A DNA stretch of 64,000 bases, from assembly GCF_002018365.1 (NCBI RefSeq), contig NZ_MVKX01000010.1, positions 62,001 to 126,000 of the forward strand, read 5' to 3'. This DNA comes from Acinetobacter amyesii. GTDB lineage: Bacteria; Pseudomonadota; Gammaproteobacteria; Pseudomonadales; Moraxellaceae. A model generated the notes under the pieces. The model made no database searches. It saw only the letters and a program-made list of their open reading frames with translations, and was not told the origin of the DNA. The position numbers were made by a program, and so were the translations under genes. Numbering within the stretch: the first letter of the stretch is position 1; every line of letters starts with the position of its first letter. Of this stretch, positions 20,697 through 30,826 are shown one piece after another.

Positions 20697-21353
20697 TTAA
20701 ATAAATGAGCTAGGTAAGATCGCAATAATAGGATGTAATTTTTCAATATCTGATTGCAGGAATTCCACCTGTCGTTTTTGGTCTAGACTTGCAAATTGCC
20801 ACGTATCATCTGTTTGCTGCATTACGTTTAAAATAAGATTTAAACCATTCCGCAAATATACACAGGCTAGATCCGATCTCTCCACTCCTCGCCGTTCATC
20901 ACAGACCACAAGCCAACCCTCTTGTAATACAGGTGCATAATACGACGCTGTGATGCGAATAAAATATAAGTCTTGAGTGTTTTTAAATAATGCTGAATAT
21001 TGAGATGCATTATTTGAAATCGGTTTTAATGAAAATGCCTGTGTCTCAACCACCTGCATTTCAAAAAGGACTAAACTTACTTGCTCCTTAGTGCGCTTGT
21101 CTTGTTCTATAAACTGAACTTCATCATCCAAACTTCCCTTTATGAGTCCCAATTGTGACTCTAACTCACGTGCAAATTTCTCTCCAATCTGCCGATGACT
21201 ATTTAATAATTGGGAAATTAAAGGAACTGCTAAGCCAAAATGTTCACACACGGCTTTGCCATTTTTAAAAGAGCCTGTTGCCACCCAGTGGTCAATGGCT
21301 TGTGTTAGATTCTGTCGACGCTTTTCAAAAAGCTCTGAAGGCAGCATAAGCAT
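20697..21353 (-). CDS. HTH regulator with degenerate S24/LexA-like C-terminal domain
   Basis: 218 aa. Residues about 14-70 look like a helix-turn-helix domain (KAVCEHFGLAVPLISQLLNSHRQIG). The C-terminal half has the outline of an S24 (LexA/CI) peptidase domain: ITASYYAPVLQEGWLVVCDE where active members have a GDSMEP-type motif, and LNLILNVM where they carry the catalytic lysine. Neither the serine nor the lysine appears in place, so self-cleavage looks lost. It is convergent with secF and shares the intergenic region with relA. Its targets are unknown; it could be a domesticated prophage-type repressor (inference). Confidence 0.55.
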   Translation of the reverse strand: MLMLPSELFEKRRQNLTQAIDHWVATGSFKNGKAVCEHFGLAVPLISQLLNSHRQIGEKFARELESQLGLIKGSLDDEVQFIEQDKRTKEQVSLVLFEMQVVETQAFSLKPISNNASQYSALFKNTQDLYFIRITASYYAPVLQEGWLVVCDERRGVERSDLACVYLRNGLNLILNVMQQTDDTWQFASLDQKRQVEFLQSDIEKLHPIIAILPSSFI

Positions 21354-21380
21354 TCAATTTTATAATTTCTCTCCCCCAAT

Positions 21381-21414
21381 ATAATAAAAAACCCGCACGC
21401 AGCGGGTTTTTTAT
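21381..21414 (-). terminator. Terminator of relA
   Basis: 10-bp stem (21387-21396 with 21402-21411), loop ACGCA, runs of A/T on both sides so it can act in both directions; it lies 13 bases behind the relA stop. Confidence 0.85.
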
Positions 21415-21426
21415 ACAGCTTTATTT

Positions 21427-23733
21427 TTAGCTACCTTGTACCAAGCGACGTGCGCTGATAATGCCTGGTTGTTGCTCTAGACGTGCCAACAATTTTGATA
21501 ACTGCGCCAAGCCCTTCACTTCAATCAACAGCTTCATATTGGCAATACCATCACTTTCCGAAATCGTATTCACCTGACGAATGTTGATTTGGTCTGAGAA
21601 AATCACTTGAGTCAAATCTTTGAGTAAACCACGACGGTCATAAGCTTCCACCACGATTTGTACACTTTGACCACGGGTTGGCTGCATTTCCCAATCTGCT
21701 TCAACCGCACGTTCAGGCTCTTGTCCAATCATACGGATATAATCCGGACATGCGACCTTATGGATACTCACTCCACGATTCAGGGTGATATAACCAGCAA
21801 TCGATTCACCATGCACAGGCTGACAACATTGAGCAATGTGTAGTTCTACATTGTCCAGACCATCAATCAAAATACCATGCGCCGAAAGCGTATGACTTGC
21901 ACGTGGGTTCAAGGTCGGTTTTAACACCAGTTCAGGCTCATCCTGATCGAGGTGCATATGACGGTTAACCTGATTGATTAAGGCATGTAAGCTAATATCG
22001 CCACTCACCAAGCCAATCAAGATATCTTCACCCAATTTCACATTAAAATGATTGCAGTAATCATTCAAATCGATACTTTTCGGGTGAATCGCCAAACGTG
22101 ACAATTCTTTATTCAGAATCTCACGTCCCACTTCCAAGTTTTTACTACGGTCTTGCTGACGGAACCAATGACGCAACTTATCACGTGCACGAGCCGTCTT
22201 GATATAACCCAACGAGTTCACCAACCAATCTCGATTCGGTTCACGATCTTTCTTGGTTAAAATCTCGACCTGTTCCCCAGTTTTGAGGGTATAGGTTAAA
22301 GGCACATAACGTTGGTTCACCCGTGCTGCATAGCACTTGTTGCCTACTTCAGTATGCACATGATAGGCAAAGTCGAGCACAGTCGAACCGCGTGGTAATT
22401 CTTTGATATCACCATCACGACTAAACACATAGATTTTCTCAAAATCTTCAAACTCTTGGATTTGTTCGAAGTTTTCAGAATCTTCATCTTCTTTATGGGC
22501 GCTAGCATCATTTCGTTCTTGATAATGTTCAAGCACGGCACGCAAAGAATGTAAGCGATGATTAAATGAATAATCTGTGGTTTTAGAGCCTTCTTTATAG
22601 TTAAAGTGCGAACACACCCCGAGTTCAGCTTCTTCATGCATATTGTGCGTACGAATTTGCACTTCTAAAGATTTGTTCTCTGCAATCACGGCCGTATGCA
22701 GTGAGCGATAACCATTGGCTTTCGGGTTGGTAATATAATCATCGAACTGATGCGGAATATGACGCCAAATCTGATGAACGATCCCCAGTGTGTGATAACA
22801 CTCAGGTACATTATCCACCAAAACACGAACCGCTCGAATGTCATAAAGCTGATCAAAGCTCAGGTTCTTACTCTTCATTTTTCGATAAATCGAATAAATG
22901 TGTTTCACCCGACCATTAATCTCGGCCTCAATGCCATGATCTAATAGTTCTTTACGCAACTTTTCTGTCACGAACTGAATATATTGTTCACGCTCTAAAC
23001 GTTTTTCATTCAGTAAGGATGCGATTTCTTTATAGCGTTCAGGTGCAAGATAACGGAAAGCAAGATCTTCTAGCTCCCACTTGAGCTGTGCAATCCCTAA
23101 ACGGTGCGCGAGCGGCGAGTAAATGGTTAAAATTTCTCGTGCGACACGCTCTTGACGTTCTTTGGTTGAGTGCGCTAACTCACGTAATGCATAGGTACGT
23201 TCAGAAAGTTTGATTAATACAACACGAACATCTTCAGTCACAGAGATCAGCATTTTATAAATGCCGGTCAAATGTTCACGTTGGTTATTATTAAAATGAT
23301 CTTCTAGACGTTTATTTTGCTCAATCAGGTCAGACAACTTACCCATGGCAAGCGTGCCTTTCACCAAAGCATGCACTTGATCGCCAAATTTGCTTTGGAC
23401 TTCTTCTAAACTGGTTACGCCTTCACGAACACTTCGATACAGCATGGCTGCTGATAACGTATCTTCATCCGCATACAGATGAGCAAGAATATCCGCCATT
23501 TCAATACCGGTATAGAAGGTATTCGAGCGATGGTTGACCGTTGTTTCAAGTTCATTCTGTAAGGTCAGATGTGCAACTTCTTCGAGTTGCTTTAGAGGAG
23601 CCCCGTCAAACATGCCACTCACACGCTCTAGCCATTCAGCCAAATCATGCTGTGCTTGCTCGGCATGTTCTACAGTCGTTTCCTGTGACAACTCATTGAG
23701 ACGTCCAGGTAATTGTTCACGTACTGTGACCAT
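21427..23733 (-). CDS. relA: GTP pyrophosphokinase RelA
   Basis: 768 aa, long RSH protein. The N-terminal hydrolase domain is degenerate: the HD-motif place reads MLYRSVREG (97-105) instead of an HDxxED motif, as in monofunctional RelA. The synthetase domain is intact with GRVKHIYSIYRKM (274-286) and EVQIRT further on. TGS (from IYVFSRDGDIKELPRG), the CC-containing conserved region (HIAQCCQP) and a C-terminal ACT domain follow. It makes (p)ppGpp on stalled ribosomes. Gene order relA-rlmD-exonuclease-cysM with gacS divergent fits Acinetobacter. The ATG at 23733 follows CTAGGAG. Confidence 0.95.
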   Translation of the reverse strand: MVTVREQLPGRLNELSQETTVEHAEQAQHDLAEWLERVSGMFDGAPLKQLEEVAHLTLQNELETTVNHRSNTFYTGIEMADILAHLYADEDTLSAAMLYRSVREGVTSLEEVQSKFGDQVHALVKGTLAMGKLSDLIEQNKRLEDHFNNNQREHLTGIYKMLISVTEDVRVVLIKLSERTYALRELAHSTKERQERVAREILTIYSPLAHRLGIAQLKWELEDLAFRYLAPERYKEIASLLNEKRLEREQYIQFVTEKLRKELLDHGIEAEINGRVKHIYSIYRKMKSKNLSFDQLYDIRAVRVLVDNVPECYHTLGIVHQIWRHIPHQFDDYITNPKANGYRSLHTAVIAENKSLEVQIRTHNMHEEAELGVCSHFNYKEGSKTTDYSFNHRLHSLRAVLEHYQERNDASAHKEDEDSENFEQIQEFEDFEKIYVFSRDGDIKELPRGSTVLDFAYHVHTEVGNKCYAARVNQRYVPLTYTLKTGEQVEILTKKDREPNRDWLVNSLGYIKTARARDKLRHWFRQQDRSKNLEVGREILNKELSRLAIHPKSIDLNDYCNHFNVKLGEDILIGLVSGDISLHALINQVNRHMHLDQDEPELVLKPTLNPRASHTLSAHGILIDGLDNVELHIAQCCQPVHGESIAGYITLNRGVSIHKVACPDYIRMIGQEPERAVEADWEMQPTRGQSVQIVVEAYDRRGLLKDLTQVIFSDQINIRQVNTISESDGIANMKLLIEVKGLAQLSKLLARLEQQPGIISARRLVQGS

Positions 23734-23766
23734 ACCCTACTCCTAGTTTTCTACGCTTCATAACTT

Positions 23767-25155
23767 TTAATCGTTTATCTGATTTTCTTTTTCGAACAAA
23801 GCAATCGATTCGACATGCCCTGTATGGGTAAACATGTCCATGACACCCGCTTTTTTCAAACGGTAGCCTTGTTGTACCAGCATTCCAGCATCGCGTGCTA
23901 GTGTTGCAGGATTACATGACACATAAACGATTCTTTTTGCACCAAATTTGGGCACATAACGCATTATTTCTTCTGCACCAGAACGTGGTGGGTCTATCAA
24001 TAATGCATCAAATCCTTGTTTTGCCCAAGAATGATGCGAAAAATCTTTTGTTAAATCTTGTGAATAAAATTTCAGTTGCGAAAGGCCATTGTTTTGTGCA
24101 TTTTCTGCACCACGCTGAACCATTTCTTCACTCCCTTCAACTGCAACGACTTGACCCGTTGAACCCACACATTGAGCAAGTGGTAAAGAAAAGTTTCCTA
24201 AGCCACAAAACAGATCTAGAACTCGCTCACCCTGTTGTAACTGAAGCAATTCACATGCCAGTTTCACCATTTGCGGATTAATCGTGGAATTCACTTGCGT
24301 GAAGTCTTGAGGATTAAAGCCAAATTCCACACCAAAGTCACTTAGACCATAGTGCAGACGCATCGGTGCATCGGGATGATCCACACGATGTAAGCTGTCT
24401 GGCCCTTCAGGTTGTAAGTACAGTTGCCACTCTTTATGTAACGCAAATTTTACTAATTGGTTGACATCTTCCGCGCAAAGTTCCGCCGTATGACGAATCA
24501 GGAGAGCAATTTCTTGATCTCCCATGGCCAGTTCCATATGCCCAATATCTGCTTTACCTTGCAAACTTTGTAACAATTGTTTGAGTGTGGTGATTGAGCC
24601 AAACTCACGATCCAACACCATACAACGGTCAATCGAAGTCAGTTTATTTGACTGGCTCTCACGAAAGCCAACCACGAGCTTATCTTTTGCAGGTAGGTAA
24701 CGCACACCGATACGTGCTTTGCGACGGTAATCTTCACGCAATGAACGTAACGGAGCTAACCATTGATCAGGCTGAATGCCGGCAAAATGTTGCAAATGTG
24801 ATTGTAAAACATCTTGTTTTAAACGAATTTGCTCGTCGGGATGGATATGTTGCATGCTACAACCGCCACAGACCCCATAATGTGGGCAGGCCGGTTTTAC
24901 TCGTAGTATAGACTCTTCACTCAGCAACTCCAGACTGTCTGCTTCTTCAAGGCGCTTAACCACATTGGTAATACGCGCACGCACGGTTTCACCCGGCAAG
25001 GCATAACGGATAAAGACTTTCTTACCGTGTTTTTCTGCAGGATGATCTGGATGCGTCCCAAAGTGCGCTATGCCTCGCCCCTCATGTGAAAGCGATTCAA
25101 CCTGAAATGTATAAATGGGTTGTTGGGCTTTTTGGGGTTTGGCTTTGTGTTTCAT
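23767..25155 (-). CDS. rlmD: 23S rRNA (uracil(1939)-C5)-methyltransferase
   Basis: 462 aa. N-terminal TRAM domain (about 10-72), iron-sulfur cysteines C90, C96, C99 ([10 protein letters not shown]) and C178, then a Rossmann SAM domain with [25 protein letters not shown] and the catalytic cysteine in [12 protein letters not shown]. It uses SAM to methylate U1939 of 23S rRNA. It lies 33 bases upstream of relA and 6 bases downstream of the exonuclease gene, so co-transcription with both is likely. Confidence 0.95.
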   Translation of the reverse strand: MKHKAKPQKAQQPIYTFQVESLSHEGRGIAHFGTHPDHPAEKHGKKVFIRYALPGETVRARITNVVKRLEEADSLELLSEESILRVKPACPHYGVCGGCSMQHIHPDEQIRLKQDVLQSHLQHFAGIQPDQWLAPLRSLREDYRRKARIGVRYLPAKDKLVVGFRESQSNKLTSIDRCMVLDREFGSITTLKQLLQSLQGKADIGHMELAMGDQEIALLIRHTAELCAEDVNQLVKFALHKEWQLYLQPEGPDSLHRVDHPDAPMRLHYGLSDFGVEFGFNPQDFTQVNSTINPQMVKLACELLQLQQGERVLDLFCGLGNFSLPLAQCVGSTGQVVAVEGSEEMVQRGAENAQNNGLSQLKFYSQDLTKDFSHHSWAKQGFDALLIDPPRSGAEEIMRYVPKFGAKRIVYVSCNPATLARDAGMLVQQGYRLKKAGVMDMFTHTGHVESIALFEKENQIND

Positions 25156-25161
25156 GCGTAC

Positions 25162-25980
25162 CTAATGTGTGGAAGATGGGAAATCAGATTGAGTGAATTC
25201 GGTACGTTGCGAGGTTTGCTGCCATACCGATAAAAAGTCAGCGTGTTGCGGCTGAGTTTGTAAATATTGAATCGTACTTTGAATCAGGTGCTGATGATCA
25301 TTCAACAATAACTGTCCTTTCAACAACAGCCAGCGTAAATAAATCAACCATGTATTGAGCACATCGCCTTCACAGTAGCTAGTCAGTTCCGTCCACTGTT
25401 GTTCACGTACATATTCAGGCACATGGTAGCCACCATCACCACGTTTACCAGGGAAACCAAGTAAATGTGCTGCATCGTCAAGTTTTTGAAAATGACGACC
25501 ATGGAACATGGCCATGACATCCATCAAATCTACATGACGATGATGATAACGATTCTGGTAGTTATTATAGCGCTTTTGCGTATCAATCTCGCCCTGATCG
25601 AACAAACTTGGTGCAGATAGTCCGTGATACATGGCACGGAACAAAATTACAGGCAAATCAAACTGCGAACCGTTCCAACTAACCAAGGTCGGATGACGCT
25701 TTTCAAAAATAGAAACGAATTTTTTTAAAATTTCAGCTTCGCTATTGTCTTCACGGCTAAATGAAAACAACTTCATGCCCTTTTCATCAATCCATAGTCC
25801 AGAGATACAGACAATTTCATGCAAGGCCAAACGCTGAAAATCCGTGCCCGCCTCTTGGCGACGCAGTTTAGTCAGCGCAGCATCTAGATCTACCTCAGGC
25901 AGATCCAGTCCATACAAATGCGCACCTGACTTCAAATCTGTCAGTGTTTCGATATCAAAAATTAAAACAGGTAAACGCAT
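25162..25980 (-). CDS. Predicted 3'-5' exonuclease, PolB-like (DnaQ fold)
   Basis: 272 aa. DEDD-type exonuclease motifs in order: FDIET (residues 8-12, D9 and E11), SWNGSQFDLPVI (Exo II) and YCEGDVLNTWLIYLRW (Exo III with the final Asp). This layout fits the family of stand-alone PolB-like 3'-5' exonucleases. Cytosolic. Its gene lies 6 bases from rlmD and 33 from cysM. Whether it acts on DNA or RNA here is not known. Confidence 0.85.
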   Translation of the reverse strand: MRLPVLIFDIETLTDLKSGAHLYGLDLPEVDLDAALTKLRRQEAGTDFQRLALHEIVCISGLWIDEKGMKLFSFSREDNSEAEILKKFVSIFEKRHPTLVSWNGSQFDLPVILFRAMYHGLSAPSLFDQGEIDTQKRYNNYQNRYHHRHVDLMDVMAMFHGRHFQKLDDAAHLLGFPGKRGDGGYHVPEYVREQQWTELTSYCEGDVLNTWLIYLRWLLLKGQLLLNDHQHLIQSTIQYLQTQPQHADFLSVWQQTSQRTEFTQSDFPSSTH

Positions 25981-26012
25981 AAGTACTCACCAGTGCCCAT
26001 TGGCCACTGTAA

Positions 26013-26933
26013 TTATTCAGGATCAACAACAGAGAATAGACCAGTAGATAAGTAGCGGTCACCACGGTCACATACGATGCAAACAATCACGGCATCCGGA
26101 TTTTCTTCAGCCAATTTAACTGAAGCCCATACCGCACCACCCGAAGATGTACCTGCACTGATACCTTCTGTACGCGCTAAACGACGAGCCGTTTTTTCCG
26201 CTTCAATTTGCGGAATATCCATAATACGATCAACACGTGAAGGGTCAAAAATCGTAGGAAGATATTCTTGTGGCCAACGGCGAATACCAGCAATGTTTGA
26301 GCCTTCAGACGGTTGTAAACCGACAATTTGAATATCCGGATTTTGTTCTTTTAAATATTTCGAAATCCCCATAATGGTCCCCGTGGTACCCATAGAGCTG
26401 ACGAAATGTGTAATTTTACCGCCTGTTTGTTTCCAAATTTCAGGCCCCGTAGTGAGGTAATGTGCTTCCACATTGTCTGGGTTACCAAACTGGTTTAGGA
26501 CTAAACCTTTGCCGTCTTTTTCCATTTGAAGGGCAAGATCACGTGCTTCTTCCATGTTTTCTGATTCGATCAGTTCGGCACCGTAGGCACGCATGGCATC
26601 TTTACGCTCTTGGCTAGAACTTGCAGGCATGATCAAAGTCATTTTATAGCCACGCATTGCTGCAACCATGGCTAAAGCAATCCCTGTATTTCCGCTCGTC
26701 GCTTCAATCAACGTATCACCCGGTTTAATCTGACCACGCTTTTCCGCTTGCATAATCATGTTATATGCAGGGCGATCTTTGACCGAACCCGCTGGGTTAT
26801 TGCCTTCTAACTTGGCTAATACTGTTGCTTGAGTATGACTTGCCAGACGCTGTAAACGCACTAACGGCGTGTTGCCGACGTAATGGTCTAATAAAAAATC
26901 GTCTGCTTGAAAATCAGGGGTTGTATTACTCAT
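26013..26933 (-). CDS. cysM: Cysteine synthase B
   Basis: 306 aa. Fold-type II PLP enzyme making cysteine from O-acetylserine and sulfide or thiosulfate. K52 in NNPAGSVKDRP is the PLP lysine, SGNTG (80-84) binds the phosphate-side substrate carboxylate, and SSMGTTGTIMG is the PLP phosphate loop. The bulky region EGSNIAGIRRWPQEYLP and overall pattern are those of CysM rather than CysK. It is divergent from gacS, the arrangement seen in related genomes. Confidence 0.95.
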   Translation of the reverse strand: MSNTTPDFQADDFLLDHYVGNTPLVRLQRLASHTQATVLAKLEGNNPAGSVKDRPAYNMIMQAEKRGQIKPGDTLIEATSGNTGIALAMVAAMRGYKMTLIMPASSSQERKDAMRAYGAELIESENMEEARDLALQMEKDGKGLVLNQFGNPDNVEAHYLTTGPEIWKQTGGKITHFVSSMGTTGTIMGISKYLKEQNPDIQIVGLQPSEGSNIAGIRRWPQEYLPTIFDPSRVDRIMDIPQIEAEKTARRLARTEGISAGTSSGGAVWASVKLAEENPDAVIVCIVCDRGDRYLSTGLFSVVDPE

Positions 26934-27047
26934 TATTCACACCTATATCGAGGTGCGCCTATTGTATGAAAAAATGCCTTTGCCTGCACCCATTTGCCTC
27001 GCTTTTTCGCGAAAGTGATTAAAGCGCAATCAGTTTTAAATAATCCA

Positions 27048-27056
27048 TGCTAATAT
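27048..27056 (+). promoter_or_regulatory. Extended -10 promoter candidate of gacS
   Basis: TGCTAATAT, an extended -10 element (TG plus TAATAT), 31 bases before the gacS ATG. The same nine bases occur in front of the native dusA start (44448-44456). Confidence 0.4.
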
Positions 27057-27086
27057 TCGGGGCATAAGGAATAAACTGCTTAAACC

Positions 27087-29894
27087 ATGTCAAATATCAA
27101 CAAAAAGCTTTTTAAACGCCTACACTTAAATCATGCCTATGGTCAGTTGATTGCACTTATTTTCGTGCCGATCACCATTTTGGCCTGTGTCGGTGCGATG
27201 TTGGTAATAACAGAAACCTCCAATGCAGCCAAAGCACAACAAAAACAAATGGCTGTCGCGATCCTGACGCGCTATCAACCGACATCAGAATCTGCCATAG
27301 AGTTGCTCAACCATTATCCGTGGCAGTTTGATCAAGCTCGTAATGCCATGCAAAGCATGTTGAATGAAAAGCATTTGATTCGTGCTGCGATTTTAGATCT
27401 CAAAGGCAACAACCGCCTGAGTATTGGCTTTCAAGATCAAGATATTTGGCCTGCTTTTGACAGTAAAGCGTCTTTTATTGGACCGATTGCACATCAGGGT
27501 AATCATATTTATGCCCTGAAAATTTCAGATTCAACCCAGACACCAGCATGGTTAAGCATTGAACTGGATAATCAACCGCTGCAAATTGCCCGCTATCGCG
27601 TGTTAATCGTGTTAATTGCAACAGGCTTATTGACGCTCTTATTACTTTTGCTGTGTTTGAATTTCTATTCACGTCGTTGGATCGCACCAATGTACGAAAT
27701 TCGCATGCAGTTACAACGTTTAAATGCCGATACTCTAGATCAGCACATGATCATTAACAGTACTGGCGAACTCCGTTTATTACAGCGTGATATTGCCAAT
27801 GTGGTTAAACGTTTACACTTCAGCTTTTTAGAACTGCGTGAACATACCGAACAAACTGAAGATGATTTAAGACGCACGCTTGATACTCTCGAGGTGCAAA
27901 ACATCACCTACCGTCAAGCACGTGACCAAGCGATCCATGCCAATCAGTCGAAGTCGGTGTTCTTGGCCAATATTTCCCATGAACTGCGCACGCCACTCAA
28001 CAGTATTGATGGCTTTATTCATCTTTTACTGCGCCAAGGCAACCTCAGTAATGAGCAAAATTTATATCTACAAACGATTCGTAAATCTTCTGCGCATTTA
28101 TTGGCTTTAATTAATGACGTGCTTGATTTCTCCAAAATTGATGCCGGCAAACTAGAACTCGAAACTGCGCAATTCGACTTAGAAGAAGCCGTCTTTGATG
28201 TGATGGATATGTTGTCGCCATTGGCAGCGCAAAAGCATATTGATATGACCTTCTACTATGCGGACAATGTGCCGAAATTTGTGGTTGGTGATGCCCTGCG
28301 CTTCAAGCAAATTTTGACCAACTTAATTTCAAATGCGATTAAGTTCACTCCAGATGGTGAAATTATTGTCCGTGTCCGTATGGAGCACGATGACATCGGT
28401 CAATGCCTGCTGCACTTTAGTGTCCAAGACAGTGGAATTGGCTTAAGCGGTACCGACCGCAAAAAACTGTTTGAATCCTTCTCGCAAGGTGATGCATCTG
28501 TGACCCGTCAATTTGGCGGTACAGGTTTAGGTCTTGCCATCTCCAAACAATTGGTCAGCCTGATGCATGGACAAATTGGTTTTGAAGATAACCAAGAACG
28601 TGCGCCAACAGAAAAAGGTTCAACCTTCTGGTTTACTGCGCGCTTTGTGGTCGATGAAGAAATTGAAATTGTGCATCCACAATTTAGCAATCTACAAGTC
28701 GTTTCCTACTTGGCACATCCAGCAACTGCCAATGTCCTACGTCATTATTTAGAAAATTATGATGTTGAACATATTGAAACGCAGTCAATCCTAGATTTAT
28801 TTAGCCGTCTCAATCAGCTGCAAACCAATGAAAACACTTGGTTAATTGTTGATCATAGTGGCGACTCTGAAGCTTTACTGAAAGAAATTCGTCATCGTTA
28901 TAGCGGTAACTTAGCGGTTTATGGCTACCAAATGATGCTCGATCCAAACATGTTGAACGAGTACCGTGCCCGTCCATTGCATCAACCACTCAGCCGTACA
29001 GCGTTGATTCAGTTGTTGAGTAATGAGCCGTGGTTTGATCAAGAGCAACATGAAGAATTTAATGGTCAAGGTCTGCACATTTTGGCTGTCGACGATCATT
29101 TACCGAACCTGATTGTGCTTGAAGCCCTGCTCTCTGAGTTAAATGTGAAAACCACCAAGGCTTTGAGTGGACAAGAAGCCATTGAAATCATTCAAGCTCG
29201 CCAAGAGCAAGGTTTGGCCGCTTTTGACCTCATCTTTATGGATATTCAAATGCCTGTGATGTCAGGTGTTGATACCACGCGTGCCATTCGATCACTTGAG
29301 TCGACCTTTGAAAATCATAAGCGCCTTCCAATTATTGCATTGACGGCACATGCGCTCTCGGATGAAAAACAAAAGCTTCTGCAAAGTGGTATGGATGACT
29401 ATGTCACCAAGCCAATTCAAATGGATCAAATTATTCAAATCTTGACTCAATGGACTACCGATAACTTTAAGAAAGTACCGGTTTTAGAGCGTAGTTCGGT
29501 GATTGAAGCCCTAGAGCCGAGTATTTTAGATTGGCAGCAAAGCTTGCAGTTGGCCGCGAATAAAGAAGACCTTGCGGTTGATTTACTGAAAATGCTCGTC
29601 GATAGCTTTGAGCAAGAAACCCATGAAATGGCACAACTCATCGAAGATGAAGATTTCCCACAATTAGAGCATGTGCTACATCGTCTTTATGGCGCAACCC
29701 GCTATGTCGGTGCTCCAACCCTCCAAGAGGTTTCAGGTCATTTTGAGCAGTTTGTTTCAACCTTACGTAAGGAACGCCGTAAAGCAGATGATGCTTTTGT
29801 TCAAGAAACCCTAAACCGTTTTGATGAGTTAAAAAATGTCATGGCACAAGTTGAACACGCGGCTCAACAAATCTTAGCTAAACAAAATAATTAA
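27087..29894 (+). CDS. gacS: Hybrid sensor histidine kinase GacS/BarA
   Basis: 935 aa. Two membrane segments (about 22-42 and 172-192) enclose a periplasmic sensor domain; HAMP follows (about 193-245). HisKA carries H298 in FLANISHELRTPLNS, HATPase_c has NLISNAIKFT, DSGIGL and GTGLGLAIS, the receiver domain has D719 in LIFMDIQMPVMSG, and the C-terminal Hpt domain has H865 in LHRLYGATRY. The phosphorelay ends on the response regulator GacA, whose gene is not in the window. By family knowledge this system controls virulence, biofilm and phenylacetate metabolism in Acinetobacter. Confidence 0.92.
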   Translation: MSNINKKLFKRLHLNHAYGQLIALIFVPITILACVGAMLVITETSNAAKAQQKQMAVAILTRYQPTSESAIELLNHYPWQFDQARNAMQSMLNEKHLIRAAILDLKGNNRLSIGFQDQDIWPAFDSKASFIGPIAHQGNHIYALKISDSTQTPAWLSIELDNQPLQIARYRVLIVLIATGLLTLLLLLLCLNFYSRRWIAPMYEIRMQLQRLNADTLDQHMIINSTGELRLLQRDIANVVKRLHFSFLELREHTEQTEDDLRRTLDTLEVQNITYRQARDQAIHANQSKSVFLANISHELRTPLNSIDGFIHLLLRQGNLSNEQNLYLQTIRKSSAHLLALINDVLDFSKIDAGKLELETAQFDLEEAVFDVMDMLSPLAAQKHIDMTFYYADNVPKFVVGDALRFKQILTNLISNAIKFTPDGEIIVRVRMEHDDIGQCLLHFSVQDSGIGLSGTDRKKLFESFSQGDASVTRQFGGTGLGLAISKQLVSLMHGQIGFEDNQERAPTEKGSTFWFTARFVVDEEIEIVHPQFSNLQVVSYLAHPATANVLRHYLENYDVEHIETQSILDLFSRLNQLQTNENTWLIVDHSGDSEALLKEIRHRYSGNLAVYGYQMMLDPNMLNEYRARPLHQPLSRTALIQLLSNEPWFDQEQHEEFNGQGLHILAVDDHLPNLIVLEALLSELNVKTTKALSGQEAIEIIQARQEQGLAAFDLIFMDIQMPVMSGVDTTRAIRSLESTFENHKRLPIIALTAHALSDEKQKLLQSGMDDYVTKPIQMDQIIQILTQWTTDNFKKVPVLERSSVIEALEPSILDWQQSLQLAANKEDLAVDLLKMLVDSFEQETHEMAQLIEDEDFPQLEHVLHRLYGATRYVGAPTLQEVSGHFEQFVSTLRKERRKADDAFVQETLNRFDELKNVMAQVEHAAQQILAKQNN

Positions 29895-30005
29895 GCGCAG
29901 TCCGACTAAAGTCAGTGCCGTCCAGCTTCTGTTGTGACTGCACTGTCATGTATCCTGTCAGGGTGCATGCTATGCTCGGGCGCAGAAACAACAAGAGTAA
30001 TTACC

Positions 30006-30794
30006 ATGGCTTTATTACGTGTAGAAAAAAATAATGGCATTGCAACGGTTTACTTAAACCGTCCAGAAAAACGTAATGCAATGAGCTTTGCATTGCTCAA
30101 AGAGTTGGTCAGCACCGCTGAAAAATTAAAAAAAGATCGTAGCTTACGCTGTGTCATTTTAACGGGTGAAGCCAATGTATTTAGTGCTGGCATTGATTTG
30201 GCTGACCTAAATGATCCAAAAAATCGTGCCTATGCCGCGTGGGAACTGTTAAAGCCCGGTCAAAGTTTATTTCAAAAAGCCTTTCTAATTTGGCAACAAC
30301 TTCCTGTACCTGTAATTGCAGCACTTGAAGGCTTTTGTTTTGGTGCAGGCATGCAACTTGCCTTGGCTGCCGATATCCGTATTGCCCACCCGAAAACGCA
30401 AATGTCGATTATGGAAAGTCGTTGGGGCTTAGTCCCTGATATGGGCTTAACTCGCTCACTGAAAGGTGTAATTGGACTGGATTTAGCCAAAGAATTAACC
30501 CTTACAGCACGTATTTTTGATGCAAAATATGCCAAGGATATTGGCTTAGTAACGCATTTAAATGAACAGCCTTTGCTTCAAGCGCAGCAGTTAGCCGAAG
30601 AATTATCACAACGTTCACCAGATGCCTTGGCAGCGGCAAAACAAGTACTAGATGCCATGGAACATAGTCCAAAACGTTCTTTACGCTTAGAAAAAATCTG
30701 GCAATTTAAATTACTGCTCGGCAAAAACAGCCAATTGGCACGTAAAAAAGACAAGAACCCAGAGGTTCAGTTTTTACCACGCCAATATAAGTAA
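30006..30794 (+). CDS. Crotonase/enoyl-CoA hydratase family protein
   Basis: 262 aa from the ATG at 30006; an in-frame start 24 codons earlier adds a non-family tail. Crotonase fold with LNRPEKRNAM, the oxyanion-hole stretches AGIDLADL and GFCFGAGMQLALAAD, and E137 in MESRWGLVPDMG at the position of a catalytic glutamate. The substrate is an acyl-CoA not identifiable from sequence. It is followed 32 bases later by a hydroxyacid dehydrogenase, perhaps in one transcript. Confidence 0.85.
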   Translation: MALLRVEKNNGIATVYLNRPEKRNAMSFALLKELVSTAEKLKKDRSLRCVILTGEANVFSAGIDLADLNDPKNRAYAAWELLKPGQSLFQKAFLIWQQLPVPVIAALEGFCFGAGMQLALAADIRIAHPKTQMSIMESRWGLVPDMGLTRSLKGVIGLDLAKELTLTARIFDAKYAKDIGLVTHLNEQPLLQAQQLAEELSQRSPDALAAAKQVLDAMEHSPKRSLRLEKIWQFKLLLGKNSQLARKKDKNPEVQFLPRQYK

Positions 30795-30826
30795 AATAGT
30801 CACACAGGATAGATTGAGTACAGCAC

